The notes beneath the pieces are model-generated. The model was not told the DNA's origin. It saw only the letters and a program-made list of their open reading frames with translations, and made no database searches. From the NCBI RefSeq assembly GCF_024834075.1, contig NZ_JANUXR010000007.1, positions 62,001-126,000 on the forward strand: a stretch of 64,000 nt of DNA. Reading direction: 5' to 3'. This document shows, piece by piece, positions 18,774-28,155 of the stretch (positions within the stretch are counted from its first letter, which is position 1; each line of letters opens with the position of its first letter). The position numbers were made by a program, and so were the translations under genes. Source of the stretch: Corynebacterium sp. HS2168-gen11. GTDB lineage: Bacteria > Actinomycetota > Actinomycetes > Mycobacteriales > Mycobacteriaceae.

Positions 18774-19931
18774 ATGAATTTGATCGAACAGTACGCAGCG
18801 CTGGCTCCACAAGGAGTGGGATTGCTGCGCGCGATCAAAGAGGCCGGGTACACGGTTACTGAGCTAGCCGACGCGATGGATATTTCAACTACCAGGGCAT
18901 CGGCAATGCTGAGCACTATTAAGGCGTTGAAGGTGCGGGACTTGAAGGCGGCTGAAAGGTACCGATACAGCGTCGATAGGCTGCATGAGATTGCAAGTGT
19001 GCATCGTCGGGTGAAAAATCCGGAAGTAGACATTGCGAAGTTGCGCAGTGAGCTTATTAAGGAATGCGCGGGGTTGACGCACCGGGAGCTGCGGAAGCAT
19101 ATTCGGGAACTGGCGAAGAAGCTGAACGAGGGGCACGTGCCGACGCGGGCGTGGTATTTGCGGTATTCGGCAAATGAGGATCATGATGGCATGAAGTATT
19201 TGATTGCCAAGATGCCGGCGGAATATGTGGATCGGCTGCGGCACACGCTGACTCCGCAAGCTCGGGCGATGGCGGCGCAACATCAGGCAGTCAGTGAAGC
19301 TGAAGGATATGCAAAGGCGTTGATGAGCCGGGTATTAGGGGCTGGGGAGGCGCTGGAGAGCGTCGAGAAGCAGGAAAATCCGAGGAATCCGCTGGATTTG
19401 CGGCATCGGCCGTGCTTCTTGTTGCCTATTAAGGACGCGCACATGCTGGAGACGGGGCAGGTCGTGAATAGTGATGGCGTTGTGCTGGATATTAAGGAAC
19501 TTGTGGATGCGAAAGTGCATGAATTTGGATTTGCGGTGACGTGTTTTAATGATCGCAACGGGGTGCCGCGGGCGCAGCAGGTGTTTGATATACAGCGGCT
19601 GGCGGATCACAGCGATCGATTCTTGACGATTATTAATCACCTGGTGTGTCAGCACGCAGACTGTGATACGCCGGCGGTGCGGTGCGAAATGCATCACATA
19701 CAGGCATTTTCGCGCGGTGGGGAGACTTCGTTAGAGAATTTGTGTCCGCTGTGTCGAAGGCATAATTTGGAAAATGATGATGATCCTGAGCGGCCAAAAC
19801 ATGGGCGCGTTATTAAGGACCCGAAAACCGGATTAACCTGGTTCTACGACTACAAAGGTAGAACCAGGCGAAATCGGCATGCGGCGCAGGAGTTCAACGC
19901 GATGGCGAGTAGCAGGAGAATGTTGGAGTAG
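18774..19931 (+). CDS. HNH endonuclease family protein
   Basis: A 385-residue protein with a C-terminal HNH/zinc-ribbon module: a CxxxxC pair (CQHADC), then the EMHHI histidine pair, ENLCPLC and RRHN. The N-terminal ~200 residues are helical, with a possible helix-turn-helix (TVTELADAMDISTTRASAML, ~26-45). This layout matches the HNH proteins related to the mycobacterial 13E12 repeat family, common and often multicopy in corynebacteria and of unknown role. ATG 18774 is preferred because conserved sequence starts there; GGAGG is 16 nt upstream, which is far, and the frame is open to 18585. The gene holds five copies of TATTAAGG (18917, 19055, 19427, 19490, 19811), the densest in the window, all in frame as ATT-AAG-G. 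Confidence 0.85.
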   Translation: MNLIEQYAALAPQGVGLLRAIKEAGYTVTELADAMDISTTRASAMLSTIKALKVRDLKAAERYRYSVDRLHEIASVHRRVKNPEVDIAKLRSELIKECAGLTHRELRKHIRELAKKLNEGHVPTRAWYLRYSANEDHDGMKYLIAKMPAEYVDRLRHTLTPQARAMAAQHQAVSEAEGYAKALMSRVLGAGEALESVEKQENPRNPLDLRHRPCFLLPIKDAHMLETGQVVNSDGVVLDIKELVDAKVHEFGFAVTCFNDRNGVPRAQQVFDIQRLADHSDRFLTIINHLVCQHADCDTPAVRCEMHHIQAFSRGGETSLENLCPLCRRHNLENDDDPERPKHGRVIKDPKTGLTWFYDYKGRTRRNRHAAQEFNAMASSRRMLE

Positions 19932-19937
19932 GCGGGT

Positions 19938-19953
19938 GGCCTTTAATAAGGCC
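19938..19953. terminator. Small hairpin between HNH gene and DUF3054 gene
   Basis: GGCCTT / AAGGCC around TAAT, overlapping the DUF3054 stop. The stem is short, so it is a weak terminator candidate for the two convergent genes only 11 bp apart. Confidence 0.35.
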
Positions 19954-20308
19954 GCAACTCTTGTGATTTCTTATTAAGGAAAAAGTACGCGAAGACGCGC
20001 CAACCAACGAGCAGTAAGCAAGACATTAGGCTCGCGACAATCACGAATGACCAGTGTGGGATGGCGGAGTGGCGAATACCCCAAATGATTAAGCCGAACA
20101 GTGCGGTTACAGCCCAGACGAAAATACCGTCGGTAATCTTTGTGCCTTCAATTTTTTGAAAGAGAAACTTTGCGTTGCCGACGAGTACACCCAGTGCAAA
20201 TGGCCACCACGTATGAAGGACAGCGAGTGGTTCAAGGCCGCCGTGTGCAAGGCGAGCAAGCAGGGCAAAAAATAGGATTATGACTAAATCAATTGCAAGG
20301 GTTTTCAT
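19943..20308 (-). CDS. DUF3054 membrane protein
   Basis: A 121-residue integral membrane protein with about four hydrophobic segments. The first contains LLARLAHGG; later LHTWWPFALGVLVGN and the final LLVGWRVFAYFF match the actinobacterial DUF3054 pattern (R..HG, WPF..G, GWR). Function unknown. Start MKTLAIDL at 20308 is chosen because the 35 residues upstream are not membrane-like and no SD supports them; the SD before 20308 is also weak. It follows the flippase-like gene by 23 bp as last member of the trmB-mmpL3 operon. Confidence 0.8.
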   Translation of the reverse strand: MKTLAIDLVIILFFALLARLAHGGLEPLAVLHTWWPFALGVLVGNAKFLFQKIEGTKITDGIFVWAVTALFGLIIWGIRHSAIPHWSFVIVASLMSCLLLVGWRVFAYFFLNKKSQELRPY

Positions 20309-20331
20309 GTAAAACTCGTTTCTGGTCGGCG

Positions 20332-21438
20332 CTACTGTAACTTTGAATCGCTCGTAATGAAATCCTGCGCTTTCATACCACCATGAGCAACTGAAAAGAA
20401 ATATACCAGCCAACCGATCGCAGTGATGAGAGCAAACGACAAAATTCGGTAGACGACCACTACACTAAAAGCTCCAGCAGCAGTCATACCGACTGCAACG
20501 AAGCTCGCGGTCATGGCGGCTTCAACTGGTCCAATGCCGGCAGGCGTGACTTGGGCAGTGCCGACGATCTTTGCTGTGACGAAAGCTAACACAACACCCA
20601 TGAATGTTGTGTTATTAAGGACCGGTTCGGTGCCAGGCAACACACCAGTGACACTCCAGACGCAAATCCATACAGCAAAGATTTCAAACAGCCAGTTCAT
20701 GAGGCTTAAGAGAGAAATCCATAAGAATTTTCGAAGACTTAAGGACACCGCTGAAAGTTGTTTGAAACTTTCCTCGACGACAGTGATCATCGGGTGAACA
20801 TCGCGGTTGAGAGCGTTGCCGATGGCTTCAATTACCTTAATAAAGAATCGGGAGGCTGGCTGTGGGTGTTTCGCAATCCACCAGACAAGGGCAGCCAAGC
20901 TGGCCATTAACAGGGATGAACTGATCAGTGGTCCGATTGAAAAAGTGGCGCCGAAAAAGACAATTGCAAGGATGCCGAGGCCGATCAACCATGTCGTCGA
21001 TAAGGCGCCCGAGACGATGATGAACCAGGATGAGATGACTGAGCTGACTCCCCACCTGCGGATCGTGCGGAATTGGTACATCGTCGAGATGGCGGCGCCG
21101 CCGGGGAAGCTCGAGGACCATGAATTTGCGATGAACGTTAGCGCGAGAGTTTGTGTGACGCGGAGTCGATCGCCGCCGACGCTCAGCAGCAGGCGCATGA
21201 CTTCTGCCATTGCCCATAAAGAGAGCAGGATCAGAGCGAACGCGCCAAGCAGGCTGAAAGGATCGGCTTGCAGCATTTGTTGGTAAGCGTCAGCAAAGAA
21301 CGGCAGTTTATTGCGCAGTAAGAAGACCGCTGCGCAGATGATCGCCAGCGGTCCTAAAAACCGAACCCACTTATTAAGTAACAGGTTAGCCTTCTTCTTT
21401 GAGTCGTTTGAGCAGCTCACTGAAAGGAACGAGCTCTT
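20332..21438 (-). CDS. Flippase-like integral membrane protein (LPG synthase TM / UPF0104)
   Basis: A ~368-residue polytopic membrane protein with about eight hydrophobic segments and the signature region SWSSSFPGGAAISTMYQFR followed by a pore-like C-terminal part (TPAGIGPVEAAMTASF). It belongs to the lysylphosphatidylglycerol synthase transmembrane/flippase-like family, which lacks the catalytic domain and may flip lipids. The start overlaps the end of mmpL3: ATG 21438 (overlap 53 bp) or GTG 21417 (overlap 32 bp); neither has a clear SD, so the exact start is open. Coupling to mmpL3 suggests a role in envelope lipid export. Confidence 0.8.
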   Translation of the reverse strand, partial: KSSFLSVSCSNDSKKKANLLLNKWVRFLGPLAIICAAVFLLRNKLPFFADAYQQMLQADPFSLLGAFALILLSLWAMAEVMRLLLSVGGDRLRVTQTLALTFIANSWSSSFPGGAAISTMYQFRTIRRWGVSSVISSWFIIVSGALSTTWLIGLGILAIVFFGATFSIGPLISSSLLMASLAALVWWIAKHPQPASRFFIKVIEAIGNALNRDVHPMITVVEESFKQLSAVSLSLRKFLWISLLSLMNWLFEIFAVWICVWSVTGVLPGTEPVLNNTTFMGVVLAFVTAKIVGTAQVTPAGIGPVEAAMTASFVAVGMTAAGAFSVVVVYRILSFALITAIGWLVYFFSVAHGGMKAQDFITSDSKLQ

Positions 21439-24016
21439 CATCTTCCGTGACCAGACGACCGCTACGACCGGCGATTGTACGGTCAATGACCTTAGCTTTC
21501 TTAATAGGAGTTTCTTTTTCAGTCGCAGTGGCCTCCGAAGGTGATTCCGCAGGCGCAGCAGCCTCCGCAGTAACCGGTTTGCTTGCCTTCAACGGCTCCG
21601 GAATATCATCCGCAGGTTTTGGAATTACAGCGGTATCGTCATTCGTTTTTGGCTTCACAAATGCTGACTGTGGAATGCGAACAGCGCCATTTTCGACGTG
21701 CAACTGGTCGCCGCGCAGAGCTGGTGCAGGTGCGGCGCCGTGAGGGAGAGCGACGACGAGATAGTCGGGCGATTCCTTCTCATCTATTAAGGAATCTTGT
21801 TCGGATTCATCGGTGACTTCAGTAGTTGCTTCCTCGTTGGAATCTGGCTGAGTGGTGGATTCCGCAGATTCGGCTTGCAGCGGTATTCCGGCTGATTGCG
21901 GTTGTGCAGCATGGCCCAAATATCGCGATGTTTTCTTAATAAAGGTTGGCGCCCACCAGTTGTCCTCACGCAGCAAGTGCATGACGGCAGGCACTAAGAG
22001 CATACGGATGAAGGTGGCGTCGAAAAGCAGGGCGAAGATCATGCCGAACGCGATGTATTTCATCATCACGATGTCGGAGAAGCCAAAGGCGCCGCAAACC
22101 ACGATCATAATTAAGGCGGCGGCGGTGATAATACCGCCAGTATGGGCGGTGCCTTCCTTAATAGAGGAATCGGTGGATTTGCCCTGCTCGCGCGCTTCCA
22201 CCATCCGCGAGAGCAAGAATACCTCGTAGTCGGTGCTCAGCCCGTAAACGATGGCCATGATCAGCACGAGCACGGGGCTCATGAGCGGGCCGGCGCTGTA
22301 GCCGAGCAGCTGCCCGCCGATGCCGTCGACAAACATGGCGGTCAGGATGCCGAGGGTGGCGCCCATGCCAAGGATCGTCATGATGATGGCCTTCGCCGGC
22401 AGAATCATCGACCCAAAAACCAGCGACATCAAAATAAACGTCGCAACAATCACATACAGCGCCATCCACGGCAGCTTGTCAAACAGCGCCTCGACCGACT
22501 CGACCTCCAGCGCTGGCGTGCCTCCGATGTACAGCTGAACGCCATCAGGTGGTGCAATATCGCGCAATTGCTTGACGACGAATTCATGGTACTTGCGGTC
22601 TGTAATACCAGCCGCCAGGATCGTGGTGCCGTCCTTTGTTGGGGCAGTTGGTGCAAACCGGCCGGTTAAGCCCGGTATCGCATTGGCCTGCTGCACGATA
22701 CTGACCAATTGTTCATTGGTCGCGTTGGTCACCACGAGCTTAATAGGCTCGGTGCGGAAATTCGGGAAGGTCTCATTAAAGTGCGTCTGGGCGCTACGAA
22801 CCGTATGGGCAGGTGGCAGATAGGTTTCGTTAATACCGCCGAATTTAATGCCCGCAAGTGGGGTGGTGAAAATGATCAAGCCAACCACGATGGCCACGGT
22901 ATACAAGCTGGCCTTGTTCATGGCGCGCGCTGGGATGCGATACCACAAGGAGCTGGCAAGGTTGGTGGTGGAGACGTGAGTGCGTCGTAACGCAAAGGCG
23001 TTGATGCGGGTGCCGACGAGTCCGAAAATTGCCGGTAACACCGTGACCGATAGCAAAGCGGCCAAGCCAACCGCGCTCATTGCTCCATACGCGACCGACT
23101 TTAGAAAGGCCTGCGGGAAAATGAGGAGGCCAGAAAGGGCAACAGCAACCATCGCGGCGGAAAATACCACGGTCTTGCCGGCAGTTGCGGTTGTCGTGCG
23201 CACGGCCTGCTCGACCGAAGCGCCCTGGTCCAGCTCCTCGCGGAAACGCGACACCATGAATAATCCATAATCGATCGCCAGGCCCAGCCCCAACAGCGTC
23301 ACGACAGACTGGGCGAACACATTGACCTGCGCAAAACCAGCCAACACCGACAACACGCCAAGCGAACCTAAAATCGACAAGCCGCCCACAATCAACGGCA
23401 TGAACGCCGCAATCACCGAACCAAAGACGAACAGCAGCAACAAACCAACCGCAGGCAAGGCGTACAGCTCGGCGCGGTGGATGTCGCCAGACATGCCGGC
23501 ATCGAGGGCGTCAGCGACTGCGGTGGCACCCGCGAGCTCGACGGTTACGCCGGGGAAGGTGGGGGAGAGGGAGGGGAGGATGGTGCGGAAGTCTTTGAGG
23601 GTTTGCTCACCATCTCCTATTAAGGAAATAGCGGCAAAAGCCGTGGTCCCGTCCTCGGAGCGCAACGCAGGGGTGCGCTTCTCGAAATAGCTCGTGATTG
23701 ACTTGATTTGCTCAGGGTGGCTGACCTTGAGTTTTTCCAAAAATTCCTTAATAGAGGAAAATTGGGCAGACTTCTCGATGCCTTGTTCATCCCGGAACAA
23801 CAAAATCACGTCGCCCCGACTATCCCGCCCAAAGGTCTCGGCTTCAATTATTGCTGCCGCGGTCGAGGACGAGCCGGGGTCGTCCCAGCCTTCTTGGCTG
23901 AGTCGATCTCCGAGCTGCATGCCGAAGCTGACATAAAGCGCCATGATCGTGGTGATGATCACCAGCGGCACTATGCGGCGGTGGCGGTAGGCGAATGCGC
24001 CCCATTTGTGGAACAT
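21386..24016 (-). CDS. mmpL3: MmpL3/CmpL1-type RND transporter of trehalose monomycolate
   Basis: Inner-membrane RND pump (876 residues) that exports trehalose monomycolate to the periplasm; the C. glutamicum homologue in this position is CmpL1. Two repeats of six transmembrane segments flank periplasmic loops. The proton-relay Asp-Tyr pairs are both present: LGLAIDYGLF (D249-Y250) and YGLSTDYEVF (D596-Y597). From ~700 to 876 there is a long acidic, Ala/Pro/Glu-rich cytoplasmic tail ending in a basic-acidic helix. It lies 14 bp after the NYN gene in an operon starting at trmB. It carries four TATTAAGG copies, three of them written with TTA-ATA or AAG codons in different frames. Confidence 0.94.
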   Translation of the reverse strand: MFHKWGAFAYRHRRIVPLVIITTIMALYVSFGMQLGDRLSQEGWDDPGSSSTAAAIIEAETFGRDSRGDVILLFRDEQGIEKSAQFSSIKEFLEKLKVSHPEQIKSITSYFEKRTPALRSEDGTTAFAAISLIGDGEQTLKDFRTILPSLSPTFPGVTVELAGATAVADALDAGMSGDIHRAELYALPAVGLLLLFVFGSVIAAFMPLIVGGLSILGSLGVLSVLAGFAQVNVFAQSVVTLLGLGLAIDYGLFMVSRFREELDQGASVEQAVRTTTATAGKTVVFSAAMVAVALSGLLIFPQAFLKSVAYGAMSAVGLAALLSVTVLPAIFGLVGTRINAFALRRTHVSTTNLASSLWYRIPARAMNKASLYTVAIVVGLIIFTTPLAGIKFGGINETYLPPAHTVRSAQTHFNETFPNFRTEPIKLVVTNATNEQLVSIVQQANAIPGLTGRFAPTAPTKDGTTILAAGITDRKYHEFVVKQLRDIAPPDGVQLYIGGTPALEVESVEALFDKLPWMALYVIVATFILMSLVFGSMILPAKAIIMTILGMGATLGILTAMFVDGIGGQLLGYSAGPLMSPVLVLIMAIVYGLSTDYEVFLLSRMVEAREQGKSTDSSIKEGTAHTGGIITAAALIMIVVCGAFGFSDIVMMKYIAFGMIFALLFDATFIRMLLVPAVMHLLREDNWWAPTFIKKTSRYLGHAAQPQSAGIPLQAESAESTTQPDSNEEATTEVTDESEQDSLIDEKESPDYLVVALPHGAAPAPALRGDQLHVENGAVRIPQSAFVKPKTNDDTAVIPKPADDIPEPLKASKPVTAEAAAPAESPSEATATEKETPIKKAKVIDRTIAGRSGRLVTEDEELVPFSELLKRLKEEG

Positions 24017-24030
24017 GTTTTTCCTTGGGT

Positions 24031-24729
24031 TTAGCTACGGCTGTTGAGCAACGCGGACAGTGGCCTGAATGGTTGCAGCCAGGCGCCGGTGCTTGGCAGT
24101 GAGTCAAGGCTGATGCGTGGCAGTGGATCGCGGAAAACTCCAGGGATTTCTTCGAGATCCACAAAGTTGAGGTTTTCGCTGGTCACGGCCCAAGAGGCGT
24201 GTTCGTGGAATCCCAAAACTGTGACTCGCACGCCTGCGTCGGCAAGCTGTTCGAGGGTGTCGCGGAAGTTTTGGCCGTCGGCAGATGCAACCACCACACC
24301 TTGCAGCACGCCTTCTGCGTGACGACGCCGAATGTGGTCCAGCATATCGGGATCAACATCGGTATCGTCATTGACTTTTGGCTTGGCGAACACGGCGAAA
24401 CCGATATTTCGCAAAGCTTCGACCCAAGGGCGAATCGCGTCGGCACCATCGTTGGTGACGTTGGTAAACACTGTCGCCTCGGCCTCAACCCGAACTTTGG
24501 TGTGGTGGCTCAACTCGCCGGCTTTTGCCAGCAGCCAGCGACCCACGGCGTCGAAACGCGGGCGATGAGAGGCTTGTGGGCGGCCGCCTAAAATGGAGCC
24601 GAGTCCCATGTCGATATTTGGGGCGTCCCAAACCAGCAACAAGGTGTTTTCGGCGGGAATGCCGGGACCACCTGGGGTGAAGCTGGTGTCGAGGTCGTAG
24701 TGCAAGCTGCTGGAGTCAGTGGTTGTCAT
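24031..24729 (-). CDS. NYN domain (PIN-like) protein
   Basis: A 232-residue protein with the NYN/LabA-like nuclease fold: [14 protein letters not shown] (first Asp, ~residues 31-44), central [46 protein letters not shown] and a final [18 protein letters not shown]. The conserved acidic residues in DAPN, DTDVD and SADGQNF fit a metal-dependent RNase site, though the substrate is unknown. The start overlaps the trmB stop by 4 bp (ATGA), indicating coupling between a tRNA-modifying enzyme and this putative RNase; mmpL3 follows 14 bp downstream. The gene order is the same in C. glutamicum. Confidence 0.86.
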   Translation of the reverse strand: MTTTDSSSLHYDLDTSFTPGGPGIPAENTLLLVWDAPNIDMGLGSILGGRPQASHRPRFDAVGRWLLAKAGELSHHTKVRVEAEATVFTNVTNDGADAIRPWVEALRNIGFAVFAKPKVNDDTDVDPDMLDHIRRRHAEGVLQGVVVASADGQNFRDTLEQLADAGVRVTVLGFHEHASWAVTSENLNFVDLEEIPGVFRDPLPRISLDSLPSTGAWLQPFRPLSALLNSRS

Positions 24730-25502
24730 GAGCGTTTACTCCAGAGAAATTCAGTAATGACATGGTCTTTCTTCAAGCCCTTGCCTTCAAATTTGGTAAT
24801 AACCTGGCGATCCGTCAGCTGTGGGCACTCTGGCCATGGCCAAGGGTGGAACTCTAATTGCTTTTCGACGTGGGTAAGGTCGGTGATCCACTCGGCGTAG
24901 TCAGCGTGGTCAGTTGCGACGTGCAAAATGCCGCCTGGCTTGAGTCGAGAAGCAATGAGGTTCAACACACCAGACTGCAAAATGCGGCGCTTGTGGTGAC
25001 GTGCTTTTGGCCATGGATCCGGGAAGAAAATACGCACACCATCGAGGGACTCAGGGGCGAACATGCGGGTCAAAACCTCGACACCGTCACCACGGATCAT
25101 GCGAATATTTTCAATCTCACCACGCACAACAGCGCCCATGAGCTTGGCCAAACCAGGCTTATATAATTCGCACGCAATAATATTGGTATCGGCTTCTAAA
25201 GGAGCCATTGCCGCAGTTGAGGTGCCGGTGCCGGAACCAATCTCAAGGATTGTGCGAGCACCTTCACGATTAAACCAGCTGGCGACGTCGATACGCTCAT
25301 TGCTTAAGACTTTGCCAAGACGTGGCCAGTGCTCAGCCCACATGGCGGTTTGGTTGTCGGTGAGGGTGCCGCGGCGGAAACTGACCGTGCCGAGGCGTGG
25401 GTAATCGAGGTCGTTGTTGAACTCGGCGTTGAAATCGGTTTGAAGCGGGCGTCCGGTTGGGAGCTCGCCAATTTGGGTATCAGAATTATCGGAAATAGAC
25501 AT
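24726..25502 (-). CDS. trmB: tRNA (guanine-N7-)-methyltransferase TrmB
   Basis: SAM-dependent enzyme making m7G46 in tRNA variable loops. The 258-residue product has the Rossmann motif [12 protein letters not shown], acidic ACELYKPG, and the TrmB signatures [17 protein letters not shown] and [10 protein letters not shown]. Start ATG 25502 (MSISDNSD) is chosen; an upstream extension to 25712 is His-rich, non-conserved and comes from a GT-rich intergenic stretch. The hexamer CAGAAT, near a -10 consensus, ends 7 nt before this ATG. It heads the operon trmB-NYN-mmpL3-flippase-DUF3054. Confidence 0.94.
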   Translation of the reverse strand: MSISDNSDTQIGELPTGRPLQTDFNAEFNNDLDYPRLGTVSFRRGTLTDNQTAMWAEHWPRLGKVLSNERIDVASWFNREGARTILEIGSGTGTSTAAMAPLEADTNIIACELYKPGLAKLMGAVVRGEIENIRMIRGDGVEVLTRMFAPESLDGVRIFFPDPWPKARHHKRRILQSGVLNLIASRLKPGGILHVATDHADYAEWITDLTHVEKQLEFHPWPWPECPQLTDRQVITKFEGKGLKKDHVITEFLWSKRS

Positions 25503-26020
25503 CCTTATTATTCTGCCTTGTTGCGGTATTAAGCACAATATTCCTATTAAGGAAATTCCGTTTTGATGCTGGTGAACACGGTGGGCACGGTGAGCAGGGT
25601 GGTGGAAGTGTGATGGATGTGCGATGGATGTGGGAAATATTGCTGTTTGTTGGTGATTATGCAGCGTTGATGTTGATTGATGTGCGATTCGTGTTGATTT
25701 ATGTGAGTTCATGACCGTGTGTTGGAGGTTTTGACGTTGGTTTATGACCGAAGTTGCGGATAGTAGATGCGCGAGGCGTCATTTTTACCCCTATTGTCGG
25801 GTAAAAAACGTAGGTTGAGAATTGTCACACTCGGGGTGGAGGCCGGTATAACAGGGCAGTGGTAATGACATTTGTGCAGGACACGACCGAATATGCCACA
25901 TCTAGGGGCGCGTTGTGATGTTTGTTACTGTCTGGTTTTGAGTTTTCAACCGCTTGAAACTGAGTAATCTTGGTTGGTGGAAACACTACTCGATACACGT
26001 CGCATACGTCAGGAGAAATG
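25503..26020. promoter_or_regulatory. Divergent control region between trmB and pck
   Basis: About 520 bp. From the trmB side: a TATTAAGG copy at 25545 within TTCCTATTAAGGAAATTCC; a strongly GT-skewed stretch 25,570-25,740; an inverted repeat TTTTTACCC / GGGTAAAAA (25782-25790, 25799-25807) with an 8-nt loop; and near pck a GTGATGTTTGTTAC stretch at ~25,916 that only half-resembles a GlxR site (TGTGA-N6-TCACA). pck homologues are under carbon-source control, so regulatory sites are expected here, but none is proven. Confidence 0.5.
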
Positions 26021-27853
26021 ATGTCTAACGTGGTAATTAAAGGCCTTGTAGGCGAGGCTCCAACCAAGAATGAGAAGCTGCTGCAGTGGATCGCTGAGAA
26101 CGTTGAAATGTTCCAGCCAGATCGCGTTGTCTTCGCAGACGGCTCCAAAGAAGAATGGGACCGCATGACCAGTGAGCTGGTTGAAGCTGGTACCTTGATC
26201 CGTTTGAACCCAGAGAAGCGTCCAAATTCCTTCTTGGCACGTTCGAACCCTTCTGACGTTGCTCGCGTCGAATCCCGTACCTTCATCTGCTCTGAGAATG
26301 AGGATGGTGCTGGCCCAACCAACAACTGGTATGACCCAGCCAAGATGAAGGAAGAACTCACCGGCCGTTTCACCGGCTCCATGCGTGGCCGCACCATGTA
26401 TGTTGTGCCTTTCGCAATGGGTCCACTGAGCGCAGATGAGCCAAAGATCGGTGTTCAGCTCACCGACTCCGCATACGTTGTACTTTCCATGCGCACCATG
26501 ACCCGCATGGGCCAGGCTGCTCTCGATCGTCTCGGTGACAATGACTTCGTTCGTTGCTTGCACTCCGTTGGTCACCCACTTGCTGAGGGTGAAGCAGATG
26601 TTGCATGGCCATGCAACGACGAGAAGTACATCACCCACTTCCCAGAGACCAAGGAAATCTGGTCCTTTGGTTCCGGCTACGGCGGAAACGCAATCCTTGC
26701 TAAGAAGTGCTTCGCGCTGCGTATCGCTTCTGTCATGGCAAAGGAAGAAGGCTGGATGGCTGAGCACATGCTCATCCTGAAGCTCACCAACCCAGAAGGC
26801 AAGAACTACAACGTCGCAGCTGCATTCCCATCAGCTTGCGGCAAGACCAACCTTGCTATGATTACCCCAACCATCCCAGGTTGGAAGGCTCAGGTTGTTG
26901 GCGACGATATCGCTTGGATCCACTTCGGTGAAGACGGCCACCTGTACGCATTCAACCCAGAGAACGGCTTCTTCGGCGTTGCACCAGGTACCAACTACAA
27001 GTCCAACCCAATTGCAATGCAGACCATGGAGCCAGGTAACACCCTGTTCACCAACGTTGCACTCACCGATGACGGCGACGTCTGGTGGGAAGGCATGACC
27101 GATGAGCCACCTGCACACCTCATCGACTGGCATGGCAACGACTGGACCCCAGAGTCTGGCGTAGATTCTTCTCATCCAAACTCTCGTTACGCTGTTCCAT
27201 TGGATCAGTGCCCAATCATTGCACCAGAATACGACGATCCAAAGGGCGTGCGTATCGACGCAATCCTGTTCGGCGGCCGTCGTCCAGACACCGTTCCATT
27301 GGTAACCGAGACCTTCTCTTGGAATCACGGCACCATGGTTGGCTCCCTGCTCTCCTCCGGTCAGACCGCTGCTGCTGAAGGCGTTGTTGGCGCACTGCGT
27401 CACGACCCAATGGCTATGCTGCCATTCATCGGCTACAACGCTGGTGAGTACCTCCAGCACTGGATTGACATGGGCAAGAAGGGCGGCGACAAGATGCCAA
27501 AGATCTTCCTCGTCAACTGGTTCCGCCGTGGCGAAGACGGTCGCTTCCTGTGGCCAGGCTTCGGCGACAACTCCCGTGTTCTCAAGTGGATCGTTGACCG
27601 CATCGAGGGCAAGGTTGAAGCTCAGCCTACCGTTGTTGGTAACACCGCGCGCGTTGAGGACCTCGACCTCTCCGGTCTTGAGGGCTACAGCACCGAAGAT
27701 GTTGCTGAGGCACTCACCGCTCCTGCAGAGATGTGGGCAAAGGACCTCGAGGACAATGAGGCATACCTCAAGTTCCTCGGCGATAAGGTTCCAGCTGAGG
27801 TCTTCGAAGAGTTCGAAGCTCTGAAGAAGCGCATCGCAGACGCAACCGCTTAA
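26021..27853 (+). CDS. pck: Phosphoenolpyruvate carboxykinase (GTP)
   Basis: Converts oxaloacetate and GTP to PEP, GDP and CO2 in gluconeogenesis. The 610-residue length equals that of C. glutamicum Pck. Kinase-1a loop [14 protein letters not shown] (~267-280) contains the reactive cysteine diagnostic of GTP-dependent enzymes; upstream LHSVGHPL and EKYITHFPE, and downstream [12 protein letters not shown] plus [10 protein letters not shown], are family motifs. Of two adjacent ATGs (26018, 26021) the second has AGGAG at a 5-nt distance and is preferred. Codon use is strongly biased to C-ending preferred codons, as for an abundant protein. It ends in a strong terminator. Confidence 0.97.
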   Translation: MSNVVIKGLVGEAPTKNEKLLQWIAENVEMFQPDRVVFADGSKEEWDRMTSELVEAGTLIRLNPEKRPNSFLARSNPSDVARVESRTFICSENEDGAGPTNNWYDPAKMKEELTGRFTGSMRGRTMYVVPFAMGPLSADEPKIGVQLTDSAYVVLSMRTMTRMGQAALDRLGDNDFVRCLHSVGHPLAEGEADVAWPCNDEKYITHFPETKEIWSFGSGYGGNAILAKKCFALRIASVMAKEEGWMAEHMLILKLTNPEGKNYNVAAAFPSACGKTNLAMITPTIPGWKAQVVGDDIAWIHFGEDGHLYAFNPENGFFGVAPGTNYKSNPIAMQTMEPGNTLFTNVALTDDGDVWWEGMTDEPPAHLIDWHGNDWTPESGVDSSHPNSRYAVPLDQCPIIAPEYDDPKGVRIDAILFGGRRPDTVPLVTETFSWNHGTMVGSLLSSGQTAAAEGVVGALRHDPMAMLPFIGYNAGEYLQHWIDMGKKGGDKMPKIFLVNWFRRGEDGRFLWPGFGDNSRVLKWIVDRIEGKVEAQPTVVGNTARVEDLDLSGLEGYSTEDVAEALTAPAEMWAKDLEDNEAYLKFLGDKVPAEVFEEFEALKKRIADATA

Positions 27854-27870
27854 GCATAATAAGTTTGCAT

Positions 27871-27903
27871 AAAAACCCGCACCCTTTTTGGGTGCGGGTT
27901 TTT
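27871..27903. terminator. Strong terminator after pck
   Basis: Perfect stem AAAAACCCGCACCC / GGGTGCGGGTTTTT (27871-27884, 27890-27903), TTTTT loop; A-run and T-run on the two sides allow it to work on both strands. The ~250 bp between it and mtrP's stop (28156) hold no gene; one 12-mer GCTTGACGACGC lies at 28032-28043. Confidence 0.95.
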
Positions 27904-28155
27904 ATTTGCCCCGAAGATGTGCACACAGCCGTGATGCGCAAGCACTGAATCCGACGATACGATCGGCAGTCAGCTACTTGGAGCTTGCATGAGAAGTAGT
28001 GTTGCGCAGGTTTATACAGCTTACGGCAGTTGCTTGACGACGCGCCGCCGTCCGCAGCCTCCCGCACGTCGTAGCGTAGGCACCGCCCAGGCACCGCGCA
28101 CACATCGCCCCCTATAACCTGGCCACACCCAGCGCTTTATCCTTCAATTCCAGGC

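Noticed and set aside
18774..19931. HNH gene as a homing endonuclease or part of a mobile element
   Set aside because: No terminal repeats, target duplication, intein motifs or integrase near it; the flanking genes are intact and it resembles the resident corynebacterial HNH family.
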